Shown here piece by piece: positions 15,717-24,360 of a stretch of 64,000 nt of DNA. Under the pieces are notes generated by a model. The model worked only from the letters and a program-made list of their open reading frames with translations. It was not told where the DNA came from and searched no databases. Position 1 is the stretch's first letter. Every line of letters starts with the position of its first letter. A program made the translations under genes and the position numbers. The stretch spans positions 62,001-126,000 of the forward strand of contig NZ_JASZYS010000006.1 of assembly GCF_030316845.1 (NCBI RefSeq), in the 5' to 3' direction. Origin of the DNA: Variovorax davisae (GTDB taxonomy: Bacteria; Pseudomonadota; Gammaproteobacteria; Burkholderiales; Burkholderiaceae_C).

Positions 15717-18700
15717 TCAAATCGCCCGATAGCCGACATTCGGGGGCGAGCGGGACGCTCCTCGTCGCGTCTCGATTCGGCGAATCCAGGTGATGGCATG
15801 CTGGTCGGCTGCAATTCCTGTCGCGTCTGCAAGCAGCCTCTCCCGTGTGTTGCGATCAACATCCAGCAGCATGGCCCTCTGCGCAAGCAGCACACTGCGA
15901 AACAGATTCTCTCCGCTACGATCCATGCGCCCGAGGTGCATGTCCAACTCGGCCAAGGCTTCGTCGCTGCGGCCCATTTCGACCAGCAGATCCGCCCTGA
16001 GGCTCGCGAACCAGGGTTGCCAGTTTTCAAACCCCGTAGCCTGCCACAGGCGGATTCCGGCTTCCATGTCGTCCAGCCCGGCAGCGGTTTGTCCGTCGCG
16101 CGCCGTCGCCCAGCCGCGCGAGATGCGGGCCAACCCCATGAATTCCGAGAATCCCATCTGTGTGCAGAAGTCGATGCACTGTTGCGCGAACTGCCGCGCG
16201 TCGCCAGGCCGGTTGCGCAATACCGCGATGGAGCAGTTGGCCGCCATCGAAAATCCCAGCGTGTGCGGCTGGTTCTCGCGGGCGGCCAGTTCATGGGCGT
16301 CCTGGACGTGCCGGCCTGCGAGCTCTTCGTCGCCGGTGATCAGGGTGGCGAGCGCGAGATAGAAGCGGCCGAACACGCCGAAGTCCATCAGGTAGACCGG
16401 GTAGAGCGAGGCATCGCGCTGCGGGTCGTAGCAGGCCACCGAGCGTTCCAGGTGTGCGCGCGCTGCGCGGACGTCGCCCAGGCTCAGCTTGATCATGCCG
16501 CTCATGTTGTGCGCGGCGATCGTGGCTTCGGCGTCGTCGCGCCGGAGCTCGGCGACTTTCAACAGGTCTTCGGCAAGCCATCGCGCGGTCTCGAGTTCGG
16601 CGCGGCCCCAGTGATAGAGGCAAAGGCCGTAGGTCACCGGGAACTGGCGCGGCGCGCCGGGCAACTCGTGGCACAGCGTGAATGCGCGTCGCTGGACATC
16701 CCTGAAGGCTTCGCTGCCAGGGCCGGTCAACACCATGGTGGTGGGCCCGAGTGTGGACAGGAGAGACAGCTCCGCTTCGCTGCGCTCGTGGCCGGCCGGC
16801 GCGGCGGCCAGCACGGAGACCCCTTCCGACAGGTGCGCGGCGGCTTCGCGAGGAGCGCCCCGCCGCAGGGCCTGCTCGCCCGCCTGGAGGAAATAGCGGC
16901 CCGCTTCGAGCGGCCTGAGCGCGCGCGACAGGTGGCGGGCAGCGACCTCGGGCTGGCGTTCGATCAGGTCGGTGAATTCGCTCGTCAGCAAGTCCGCGAG
17001 CCTCCCGTGCACGACGGCGCGGGTCTTGACGATCATCGAGCCGTAGGCCGCGTCTTCGATCAATGCGTGCTTGAAGGCCAATCGCTCGCCCTGGACATCC
17101 ACCCGCAGCAGCAGGCCGGCGCGGAGCATGGCATGCAGGGCCTCGTCGAAGGCGGCCGGGTCCATGCCGGCCGCGCCGTACAGCAGGCGCCGGCTGAACT
17201 CGTGTCCGATCACCGCCGCGACCTGGGCCAGCCACTTGCCAGCGCCCAGGCGATCGAGCCGCTCCATCAGCAGGTCCATCAGCGTGTCGGGGACTTCCGG
17301 CTGCCGAGCGAGGGCGCCGCATCGGCGGCTGCAGGAGTCCAGAACCATCCGCGTCATTTCCTCGAGGAACAGCGGCACGCCGTCGCTGCGCCGGATGATC
17401 GTTTCGATGTCCGCCGCCGAAAGCGCCATGCTGGCCGCCATGTTGGCCACCACATCGCGCGACGCCTGCTCGTCGAGGCGCCCGAGGCGGATGAGCGAAG
17501 GCTGCGCCGCGAGTTCGCAGGGGCGTTCGGGCCGGCTGGTCAGCACCACCAGCATCGGCACGCGCTGTGCGGCCGCCAGCAGCTGGTCGAGCAGGGCGAA
17601 CGATGTCGGGTCCATCCAGTGCAGATCCTCAACGATGAGCAGCAAGGGGGCCTGCCCGGTGGCGAGTCCCATGAAGTACCGGCACAGCACGTTGCGCGTC
17701 ATCTGCAGCTGCGCCGCGGGCGGCAGGTCGAGTGGTGGGTCGCCACCGGCTGCGTCGACCGCCACCAGAGAGGCGATGAGCCTGCGGTCCAGCTCGGCGC
17801 CGATGCCGGCGACGGCCAACTGGGCGTCCAGCTTCTCGACAAGCAATGCCGGCGTGTCTTCCCGCGCGAAACCTGCCGCCCGCACGAGGTGCTGAACCAC
17901 GGGCCGCAGCATGCTGTTGGAATGGAATGGCGAGCATTGCAGGCGCACCGTCGTGTGAGCCACGGAGGCGATCTGCTGGTCGAACCCCGAAGCCAGTCGC
18001 GACTTCCCGAGGCCGGGTTCGGCGACCACCAGGACGCTCTGGATGCGGCGGCTCGTCGTGGCCACGGTCCAGCGCGCCTTCAGGCTCGCAAGATCGGCTT
18101 CCCGGCCCACCAGCGGGATCTTCGTGTCATGGCCCCGCCAGGCCGAACGGCCGTCCGGCTCCCCGGCGCCCGTGACGGCGGTGAGTCGCACCGGCTCGTC
18201 GAATCCCTTGAGCTCGAAGTCGCCGAGGTCCTGGTACTCGAACTGGGCGCCTGCGATGCGGCGCGTGCCGGGCGCGATGGTGACCTGCCCCGGACGCGCC
18301 ACGGCCTGGATGCGAGCCGCGAGATTGGGCGTGCTTCCGGCGATCGCGAGGCCCTCCCTTGCGCCCACCGCGACCAGGCCGGTCGCGATGCCGACGCGCA
18401 CTTGCACCGGCGTCGCGACGCCGCAGGTGTGCTGCAGCCGGCCGGCTTCCTCGACGATGGCCAGGCCCGCATGCACCGCGCGCACCGCGTCGTCTTCGCT
18501 GGCGAGCGGATAGCCGAAATAGACATCGGCGCCGTCGCCGACGATCCGGGCGACGTGACCGCCGAAGCTCCGCGCGGCGCGACCCATCAGGTCGCCGAAT
18601 GCAGACAGCAGGTCCAGCACGTCCTCCGGGTCGAGCCGTTCCGCCAGGCTTGTCGAGCCGACCACGTCGCAGAAGAGCACCGTCATCTGGCGGCGGGTCA

Positions 18701-18770
18701 CACGCGAGGGCCCGCTCGCGGGCGTGCGCCGGTCGGTGCCCGGTTCGGACAGGACGTCATGCGATTCCAT
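15717..18770 (-). CDS. Adenylate/guanylate cyclase with AAA ATPase and TPR-like repeats
   Basis: 1017-residue multidomain signalling protein. Residues 25-200 form a class III nucleotide cyclase domain: VLFCDVVGST with metal Asp35, IVGDGADVYFGYP with Asp79, and TPNLAARIQ with the transition-state Asn149 and Arg153. Residues about 215-500 form an AAA_16-type ATPase with Walker A AEPGLGKSR (250-258) and Walker B LLLIVEDLHWMDP. The remaining half is helical TPR-like repeats rich in Ala, Leu and Arg. There is no membrane segment, so it should be cytosolic. This architecture is common in actinobacteria and soil proteobacteria with unknown stimuli. Its ATG is 27 bp after the haloperoxidase stop, so it is probably the last gene of the signalling run. 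Confidence 0.88.
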   Translation of the reverse strand: MESHDVLSEPGTDRRTPASGPSRVTRRQMTVLFCDVVGSTSLAERLDPEDVLDLLSAFGDLMGRAARSFGGHVARIVGDGADVYFGYPLASEDDAVRAVHAGLAIVEEAGRLQHTCGVATPVQVRVGIATGLVAVGAREGLAIAGSTPNLAARIQAVARPGQVTIAPGTRRIAGAQFEYQDLGDFELKGFDEPVRLTAVTGAGEPDGRSAWRGHDTKIPLVGREADLASLKARWTVATTSRRIQSVLVVAEPGLGKSRLASGFDQQIASVAHTTVRLQCSPFHSNSMLRPVVQHLVRAAGFAREDTPALLVEKLDAQLAVAGIGAELDRRLIASLVAVDAAGGDPPLDLPPAAQLQMTRNVLCRYFMGLATGQAPLLLIVEDLHWMDPTSFALLDQLLAAAQRVPMLVVLTSRPERPCELAAQPSLIRLGRLDEQASRDVVANMAASMALSAADIETIIRRSDGVPLFLEEMTRMVLDSCSRRCGALARQPEVPDTLMDLLMERLDRLGAGKWLAQVAAVIGHEFSRRLLYGAAGMDPAAFDEALHAMLRAGLLLRVDVQGERLAFKHALIEDAAYGSMIVKTRAVVHGRLADLLTSEFTDLIERQPEVAARHLSRALRPLEAGRYFLQAGEQALRRGAPREAAAHLSEGVSVLAAAPAGHERSEAELSLLSTLGPTTMVLTGPGSEAFRDVQRRAFTLCHELPGAPRQFPVTYGLCLYHWGRAELETARWLAEDLLKVAELRRDDAEATIAAHNMSGMIKLSLGDVRAARAHLERSVACYDPQRDASLYPVYLMDFGVFGRFYLALATLITGDEELAGRHVQDAHELAARENQPHTLGFSMAANCSIAVLRNRPGDARQFAQQCIDFCTQMGFSEFMGLARISRGWATARDGQTAAGLDDMEAGIRLWQATGFENWQPWFASLRADLLVEMGRSDEALAELDMHLGRMDRSGENLFRSVLLAQRAMLLDVDRNTRERLLADATGIAADQHAITWIRRIETRRGASRSPPNVGYRAI

Positions 18771-18797
18771 GGCGATGCTCCTTGCCGGGACGCCGGC

Positions 18798-20117
18798 CTA
18801 CGGACTGGCCGCCGTGAAGTGTTCCCGCAGCAACTGCTGGACCACCTTTTCGCCCAGCGCGCGGCCATGCACGGTCGCGGTGCGGAAATGCATGCCGCCA
18901 TGGATGCGCGCCTGCTGCACGTTCTCGTTCATCGCTTCCACCGAGTCGAACGGATGCGTGGTTCCGGTCACGGTGCTGTTGAAGGCGAACTGCACGCGGC
19001 TCGTTCCGAACGCCTGGCGAAGACTCTCCCCCAACGCGCCGGTATTGCATGCATGGGCGGCCGGGTATTCGGGGTGATTGGGCGTGGTCACCACCGGCGT
19101 CCATTGCGCGTCCGGTTCGGTCGCTGCATTGCCGTCCGTGTCGGCCAGCCGGATGGCGGTGGTCGGACGCCAGAAGTTGAAGTGGTACTTCGATTCGAAG
19201 CAGGCGGTGGAGGCGTCGGCCAGCCCAACCCACAGCATGGCCATCAGCCGGGCGTTCTCCATCAGGCTCGGCTTGCTGGTGGCGAACTGGCGCAGATTGC
19301 GGGTCCAGAAGAGCGGCGGCGCTTCGGTATGGAAGCGCGCGTTCTCGGTCTGCGCGGCGCTGCGCTGCGTGCTGCCGGCGCTCCCCATGGCCATGGTTTC
19401 CTTCACGTCGGCGGCGTAGGCCTCGCTGTCGAGCGCCGGTGGACCGCTGGCGCGAAACTGGTCGGCGGCCCTGAGCGAGAACGGGCGCAGGTAAGGGCGC
19501 GTCAGCCCCACCGGATTGACGCCTCGGAACTGCCCGGGGGCCGTGCCTGGCACATAGGCCGCAACCGGCGTCCAGCGGCCGTCATCGGCCCGCTGCGCCA
19601 GCACCTTGCGGGCGACTTCCGCACCGAATCGCACGGCCGCTTGCGCGTCCGCATTCGCGCCCGCAATCGCCGCGTCGTACGTGGACTGGTACCTGGCGGA
19701 ACGCGACGGGAACAGCGTCGACAGAACGGTGTACGCCGCGCCATGCACGGCGTAGTCCTGCGGCAGCGAGCCGCGTGCGGGATCGTCCGGCATGGCCGCC
19801 ATGAAGGGGCGGTAGGCCTTCGTGATCGCGGCGAGCGCGTCATAGATGGCCACATTCAAGGTCGCCAGGTCGGCGTCGTAGAGGGGCTGGCGCTCTTCGG
19901 ACGTGCCGCTCGTGGCGGCCGGCACCGTGACCGTGTCGGCGGCCGTCTTGTTCCAGAGGTCGACCGGGTTGGGACCGGTCGAGGTGATGGTGACGGGCTT
20001 GTCCTGTGCGACCGGAACGACGGCCGGGCTCCCGCCTCCGCCGCCGCATGCCACCACGCCGGCCGTCGAGATGCTGATGGCCGCCACCAGCGCACGGAGA
20101 TTGTTTCTGCGGTTCAT
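18798..20117 (-). CDS. Vanadium-dependent haloperoxidase-like lipoprotein (PAP2 superfamily)
   Basis: 439 residues. The signal peptide ends in the lipobox GVVACGGGGG, so it is a predicted periplasm-facing lipoprotein. The vanadate/phosphate pocket motifs of the VHPO/PAP2 superfamily are recognisable in order: KYHFNFWRPTTAIR (Lys plus RP), EYPAAHACNTGALG in place of the PSGH block, and GGMHFRTATVHG in place of SRxxxGxHxxxD. It may be a haloperoxidase or an acid phosphatase; sequence alone does not decide. GGAGG precedes the ATG. It stands 120 bp after the response regulator. Confidence 0.83.
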   Translation of the reverse strand: MNRRNNLRALVAAISISTAGVVACGGGGGSPAVVPVAQDKPVTITSTGPNPVDLWNKTAADTVTVPAATSGTSEERQPLYDADLATLNVAIYDALAAITKAYRPFMAAMPDDPARGSLPQDYAVHGAAYTVLSTLFPSRSARYQSTYDAAIAGANADAQAAVRFGAEVARKVLAQRADDGRWTPVAAYVPGTAPGQFRGVNPVGLTRPYLRPFSLRAADQFRASGPPALDSEAYAADVKETMAMGSAGSTQRSAAQTENARFHTEAPPLFWTRNLRQFATSKPSLMENARLMAMLWVGLADASTACFESKYHFNFWRPTTAIRLADTDGNAATEPDAQWTPVVTTPNHPEYPAAHACNTGALGESLRQAFGTSRVQFAFNSTVTGTTHPFDSVEAMNENVQQARIHGGMHFRTATVHGRALGEKVVQQLLREHFTAASP

Positions 20118-20237
20118 CGAAGTTCCCTCCTGGTTCGGGCCGGCCGCGGTCGCGGCCGGGCTGGGACATTGTTCGAGCTGGCCCTGGAGGCCGCTCGCGT
20201 TTGCGACGAATGCGGCGAAGGCATGACGAATGCGCCG

Positions 20238-20987
20238 CTACATCGATCGAAACAGGTGCTCGTGGGCCTCGCTCACAGCCAATGTCTCGCTGCGCTGCTT
20301 GAGCTTGAGGTGCACATGGCCCCTGAAATCCCTGGAGACGCCGGCGATCGCGTTGGCATTGACGATCGTCGAACGGTGCACCAGCCAGAACTGCGAGGGG
20401 TCCAGCTGGTCCAGCAAGTCCTTGAGCGAGCGGCGGATCAGCGACTCGCCCTCGGCCGTGATCACCAGCGTGTACTTCGTTTCGGCCTTGAAGTAGCAGA
20501 TCTCATCGACGGTGATGATCCTCACGTCCTGGCCCTGCGAAGCATTGATCCATCGCAGGTGATCGCGCCCGGGCCTGGCGGCCGCGAGCTCACGCAGCAG
20601 CACGTCGAGCGAAGGCGGGGTGCTGCCCAGGCGCTCCTTCACCCGACGGACCGTCTGCGCCAGGCGCGGCAGGTCGTAGGGCTTGAGCACATAGTCGACG
20701 GCGCCCTGCTCGAACGCGGCCACGGCATAGGCGTCATAGGCGGTGACGAAGACCACGTGGCTGCGCCCCTGGATCTGACGCGCGACGTCCAGACCATTGA
20801 GGCCGGGCATCTCGATGTCGAGGAAGACGACATCGGGCACATGCCGGTCCAGCGCCAGCAAGGCCTCCAGGCCATTGCTCGCGCTGGCTTCGATCTCCAG
20901 CTCCGGCCAGAGGTTTCGAAGATGCGCTTGCAGCTCCTCGCGCAGGACGTCCTCGTCCTCGGCGACCATGGCAGTGTGGCGGCGCAT
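20238..20987 (-). CDS. LytTR-family response regulator
   Basis: 249 residues. The receiver domain (about 5-120) has acidic cluster AEDED, phosphorylation site Asp in VVFLDIEMPGLNG and conserved Lys in YVLKPYD. A LytTR DNA-binding domain (about 145-245) carries ITVDEICYFKAETKYTLV and FWLVHRSTIVNANAI. It partners the LytS-type kinase of the same run. It starts 9 bp after the cupin stop. The ATG at 20987 is used; an internal ATG six codons on is possible. Confidence 0.92.
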   Translation of the reverse strand: MRRHTAMVAEDEDVLREELQAHLRNLWPELEIEASASNGLEALLALDRHVPDVVFLDIEMPGLNGLDVARQIQGRSHVVFVTAYDAYAVAAFEQGAVDYVLKPYDLPRLAQTVRRVKERLGSTPPSLDVLLRELAAARPGRDHLRWINASQGQDVRIITVDEICYFKAETKYTLVITAEGESLIRRSLKDLLDQLDPSQFWLVHRSTIVNANAIAGVSRDFRGHVHLKLKQRSETLAVSEAHEHLFRSM

Positions 20988-20996
20988 GGCGATCGC

Positions 20997-21437
20997 TCAG
21001 GTCTTCTTGGGAGATGGATCGCCCGCCTTCAGTTCGACCAGGAGGGCGCGCGAATCCTTGCCCGAAATGTTCTCGACCATGTGCGTCTCCGCCTCGCTCC
21101 AGAACACCTGCCCCAGCTTGGCCTCGTTGATCTCCACCTTGCCGTCGGGCAATGTCAACCGCGCCTTCGTGTTGGACAGGACGACCGTCAGATGGGCCGG
21201 GTGCGAATGCATCCCGGTGCCGCATACGCCCATGCCCGGCCGGCTGTTGAACTCGAGCACACGCAGCTTGTCGTTCTCGAATGCCACGCGGTAGGCGCGA
21301 GGCTGCATCTTTTCCGCATCCTGCGCGTGCGCGGATTCACCGAATGCGAGAGCGGGCAGAAGTGCCAGCACCAGGCGCCGCATCGCGTCCGCGTCGCGAG
21401 GATCGTCGGACAGGGCGTCGAGAGGGGTGTCGTTCAT
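20997..21437 (-). CDS. Cupin-domain protein between kinase and regulator genes
   Basis: 146 residues. AAAGGAG at ideal spacing supports the ATG at 21437, giving an 18-residue leader before a hydrophobic stretch (RRLVLALLPALAFGESAHA) that looks like a signal peptide with cleavage after AHA. The cupin part has a histidine pair in GTGMHSHPAHLTVVLS and the second-motif region FWSEAETHMVEN. It is therefore likely periplasmic. Lying inside a two-component operon, it may process or sense a ligand for the kinase; this is inference. Confidence 0.78.
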   Translation of the reverse strand: MNDTPLDALSDDPRDADAMRRLVLALLPALAFGESAHAQDAEKMQPRAYRVAFENDKLRVLEFNSRPGMGVCGTGMHSHPAHLTVVLSNTKARLTLPDGKVEINEAKLGQVFWSEAETHMVENISGKDSRALLVELKAGDPSPKKT

Positions 21438-21455
21438 CGCAGGCTCCTTTCTGGG

Positions 21456-22628
21456 TCAGTGAATCGGGGCGGGTTCGCAGGTCGACCGAGCTGTCGGCAC
21501 GATCTGGACCGCATTCGGCATGGCCACGGGCCGTGCCGCGTTCGAACGCAGCGTGAAGGTGGTGGTTGCTGCACAGGCATCGACGTCGACGTCGATCGCG
21601 GCATCGGCGCCCCAGGCGGCGCGCAGGCCCATGAGCAGGCGCTGCTCCAGCATCCGCGCCACGGAAGGCTCGCCGACCCGGGCCACCTGGACCACGATGC
21701 GCCGCGCACCCTCGTTCAGACGGGCCGTCACCGACCACGCCGGGCGGCGAGGGCCGCTGCCCCGCAGTTCCTCGATCGTCGGCAACAGCAGCAGCGGCGG
21801 GAACGGGATGCGTCCGATGGCGTCGCCCTGCACGTCGATCTTCCAGGCCCCCGGCTCCGGATGAAGCTCATCCTGAAGCAGCGCGCTGGCGCGGAGGATG
21901 GCGCATTCCGCCTCCAGCGTGGAGCTTTGGCTGCGCAGTCCCGGCATCAGGTTGCGCAGCAGCGCGACGAGGCGATCGAGCAGCCGGTCCGCGGCTGCGG
22001 GGTCGTGGCCGTAGCGGTCCTGGATGACCTCCATCACGTGCGAGAGGAAGTTCGGATCGATCTGCGTTTGCAGCATCTGAAGCCGGGCCTGCTCGACCGC
22101 CTTCTCGCTTTGACGACGCGCGATCTCCGCGCGCCCGAGCATGCTGCGCGTGCGCGCGGCACGAGCGCTGAGGACATAGACAGGCGTGAAGGTCGCCGCG
22201 ATGACGAGCGATTCCCATGCGATGTAGGCCCAGGTGCCCATGATGTGATGCGCCTCGCAGGGGGATTCGAGCCCGGGAAACAACACCGCGAGGGACTTGA
22301 GATGACCGGCGCGGCAGGCTGCCGGAACGGCGATGATCGCGATCAGCACGCCCCAGCCCAAGGCAAGGACGACGGCTGCGACGATCAGCCGGGTCGATCC
22401 CAGGTAGCGCTCGGCCCACATCACGAAAAACGCCATGCCCATGCCGGTGACGAACCACTGGAGGGAAATCAGGAGCGCCACCGACCACCAGGTGGCCAAG
22501 CCGAAGCTGGAGATGGGCAACACGGCGACCTCGACGATCCACGTCGCGACGCCCCAGATCGAGGCGAGATAGATGTAGCGCCGCCAGCCGCCGTCGTCCG
22601 ATCCGGCGTCGTTCCACCGCGACGTCAT
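21456..22628 (-). CDS. Degenerate LytS-type histidine kinase-like membrane protein (predicted pseudokinase)
   Basis: 390 residues with four to five hydrophobic spans in residues 17-160, then a helix and a His_kinase-like segment. The LytS-family phospho-acceptor motif, normally PHFLFN, reads DPNFLSH, so the acceptor His is Asn193. The ATPase part lacks a recognisable N-box (no ExNAxKH) and lacks the glycine-rich G-box. Its ATG overlaps the stop of the active kinase gene (ATGA), so the two proteins are made together. A heterodimer partner or sensor subunit is the reasonable reading. The start at 22628 is set by this overlap, although the frame stays open further upstream inside the kinase gene. 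Confidence 0.8.
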   Translation of the reverse strand: MTSRWNDAGSDDGGWRRYIYLASIWGVATWIVEVAVLPISSFGLATWWSVALLISLQWFVTGMGMAFFVMWAERYLGSTRLIVAAVVLALGWGVLIAIIAVPAACRAGHLKSLAVLFPGLESPCEAHHIMGTWAYIAWESLVIAATFTPVYVLSARAARTRSMLGRAEIARRQSEKAVEQARLQMLQTQIDPNFLSHVMEVIQDRYGHDPAAADRLLDRLVALLRNLMPGLRSQSSTLEAECAILRASALLQDELHPEPGAWKIDVQGDAIGRIPFPPLLLLPTIEELRGSGPRRPAWSVTARLNEGARRIVVQVARVGEPSVARMLEQRLLMGLRAAWGADAAIDVDVDACAATTTFTLRSNAARPVAMPNAVQIVPTARSTCEPAPIH

Positions 22629-23689
22629 GGCGCGACCTCCCGGAGCGAAAAGGGCAGCCGGATGCTGGCGCAGACGCCGCTGGGCTGGTTGCCATCGAGC
22701 CTCAGGACCCCGGAAGTGCCATAGAGGGTGCTCAGCCGGGCGCGGATGTTGGCCAGGCCCATGCCGCTGCCGCCCGTGCCGCTGAAGCCGACCCCGGTGT
22801 CCCGCACGGCGACCTCGACACCGTCGCCATGCAGCCTGGCCTGGACGCGGATCTCGCCGCCGGTGGGCGACGCGAAGATCCCGTGCTTGACGGCGTTCTC
22901 CACCAGCGTGGCGATGCACAGCGATGGAAATTCGCATTCGCGCAGCTCGACAGGAACGTCGAAGGCCACCTGCAGACGCCCGGACATGCGCACCGAGACG
23001 ACGGCCAGGTACGCACGCACGAGATCCAACTCCCGCCCGAGCGTGGTGAACTGCCCCTGGCGTTGCTGCCGAAGCGTCGAGTGGAGGTAGTCGAGGAAGT
23101 GCGCCAGCAGCCTGGCACCTTCCGCCGGCTCTGTCTGATGCAGGCGCCGCACGGTGGCCAGGGTGTTGAACAGGAAGTGCGGCTCGATCTGGTTGCGCAG
23201 GGCCTGCAGTTGGGCCTGGACGAGCTGGCGTTCGAGCTGCACACGTTGAAGGTCCAGCGCCTGGGCGTCGGCGCGCAAGCGGCTGGTGCGCCACCAGAGG
23301 CCGAAGGTGGCCGCGCTGCAACCGGCGATGGCTGCCCAGCGGATCGTGCGCGCTGCAATCCAGGCCGCGTCGGGCGCGCCGCCCTGGACGCCGGCAAGAA
23401 GCAGCGCGAGGTTTGCCAGGCCCGCACCGACGGCCACCGCGGCCGTCAGCACGCAGACATAGGCCAGTGGGGATCGAAGCGGGAGGCGCGATGCGAGCAG
23501 CAGCGCACCGAGAACGAACAGGCCTTCGACGACGCCATTGCCCAGAACCTCGAGCCAGCCCGCAAGCACCTCATCCCATGGCCAGTTCTGCCATACAAAG
23601 GGCTGAAAAAGGTACTGGGTCGATAGCAGGACAGCCACCGCCAGCGACCAGAGCGCGGCGGTGCGTGGTGGCAGGCGCCATGGGACCAT
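22625..23689 (-). CDS. LytS-type sensor histidine kinase
   Basis: 354 residues. Four hydrophobic spans (residues 10-135) are followed by a coiled helix and the His_kinase domain with RNQIEPHFLFNTL, acceptor His171. The HATPase_c domain has N-box LVENAVKHG (Asn265), DTGVGFSG and G-box GGSGMGLANI. It phosphorylates the LytTR regulator encoded two genes downstream. The ATG at 23689 is preferred; a TTG 18 codons earlier (23743) is also open, and neither has a strong ribosome site. First gene of the run. Confidence 0.9.
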   Translation of the reverse strand: MVPWRLPPRTAALWSLAVAVLLSTQYLFQPFVWQNWPWDEVLAGWLEVLGNGVVEGLFVLGALLLASRLPLRSPLAYVCVLTAAVAVGAGLANLALLLAGVQGGAPDAAWIAARTIRWAAIAGCSAATFGLWWRTSRLRADAQALDLQRVQLERQLVQAQLQALRNQIEPHFLFNTLATVRRLHQTEPAEGARLLAHFLDYLHSTLRQQRQGQFTTLGRELDLVRAYLAVVSVRMSGRLQVAFDVPVELRECEFPSLCIATLVENAVKHGIFASPTGGEIRVQARLHGDGVEVAVRDTGVGFSGTGGSGMGLANIRARLSTLYGTSGVLRLDGNQPSGVCASIRLPFSLREVAP

Positions 23690-23872
23690 GGAGCACCTAG
23701 GGACGAGAATTCCCCAAGGCTGAATCCCCGGGATGTTGTTCAACTTGCGTCGTCAAGGGATGGGCCATGAACTTCCCTCCGTTTTGATTCTTGGCGCTCG
23801 ACGCAATCCTTGCCTCCCTTTGCGACGAACGCCGCCATTCAGGCGACGAGCACGCAAATCCAGGCTCGGAAT

Positions 23873-23892
23873 ACTCCTGAAATCTCAGGAGT
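23873..23892. repeat. Perfect inverted repeat, 8-bp arms
   Basis: ACTCCTGA (23873-23880), loop AATC, TCAGGAGT (23885-23892). It lies about 185 bp upstream of the LytS-type kinase start. It could be an operator or a small transcript hairpin. No run of T follows on either strand, so it is not a typical terminator. Confidence 0.5.
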
Positions 23893-24035
23893 GGACGAGC
23901 TTACCGGGCAATCCTTGGCGATTCAAGGAGCGGTGCCCGCATCGAGGAACGGGGGCGGCAAGGCGCGTGGCTCGTCCAAGAGGGGACCTTCGGGGTGGAC
24001 CCACACAACGCAAATATGTGTTGGCGCAAGGCGGC

Positions 24036-24220
24036 TTGGGGCCCAGAACGCCAGTTCGCACCGTTCGAGAGCAGTCGTTGGCCGGCGCTGCTTCCGCTTC
24101 CCGTTGCCGACCGACACGCGAAGTCAAGTTCCGGCGTAGAGCCGGCGCTCGTCCGGAGCATCGCCAAGGTCAGCTTTCGGTAACCGCTGTCGTTCCGCGG
24201 GCGACCGGCAGCAACCAGTC
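24036..24220 (+). repeat. Dispersed intergenic repeat, copy B
   Basis: Inverted relative to copy A at 14914-15097, with which it shares an approximately 80-base core of high identity (roughly ten differences) and weaker flanking similarity across about 184 bp. It is not inside a gene and shows no terminal repeats or target duplication that can be seen. Confidence 0.7.
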
Positions 24221-24360
24221 TGAAGCACGCGCTCAAGGTTGAACCTCGAACCATGACTTTCGGCCAGGAACGGGCCTTCAGGGCCGTCTCTCATTTCGCC
24301 CAAGTGGATGGCTTCTCAGCAAGCCGCCCTTGCGTTGGCTCCCACGCGGCTTTTCTGAAG

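Larger units (their letters stand above)
23690..24360. other. Long intergenic region upstream of the LytS operon
   Basis: 670 bp with no convincing gene. It holds a perfect hairpin at 23873-23892 and the second copy of the dispersed repeat at 24036-24220. Near the far end, AAGCCGC and GCGGCTTTT (about 24321-24354) could pair around an 18-nt loop close to the end of the Cys-cluster gene. The promoter of the LytS run should lie in the first 150 bp, but no clear -35/-10 pair was identified. Confidence 0.5.

Noticed and set aside
12979..15733. Identical 15-base string AAATCGCCCGATAGC at 12979-12993 and 15719-15733
   Set aside because: One match of this length is expected by chance in 64 kb, and the flanks do not align. 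Not treated as an attachment site or repeat.
15798..22724. A 2308-codon open frame on the plus strand
   Set aside because: It is the antisense of the cyclase, haloperoxidase, regulator and kinase genes. Its product is Arg/Gly/His-rich with no domain, a usual mirror effect of GC-rich codon use.
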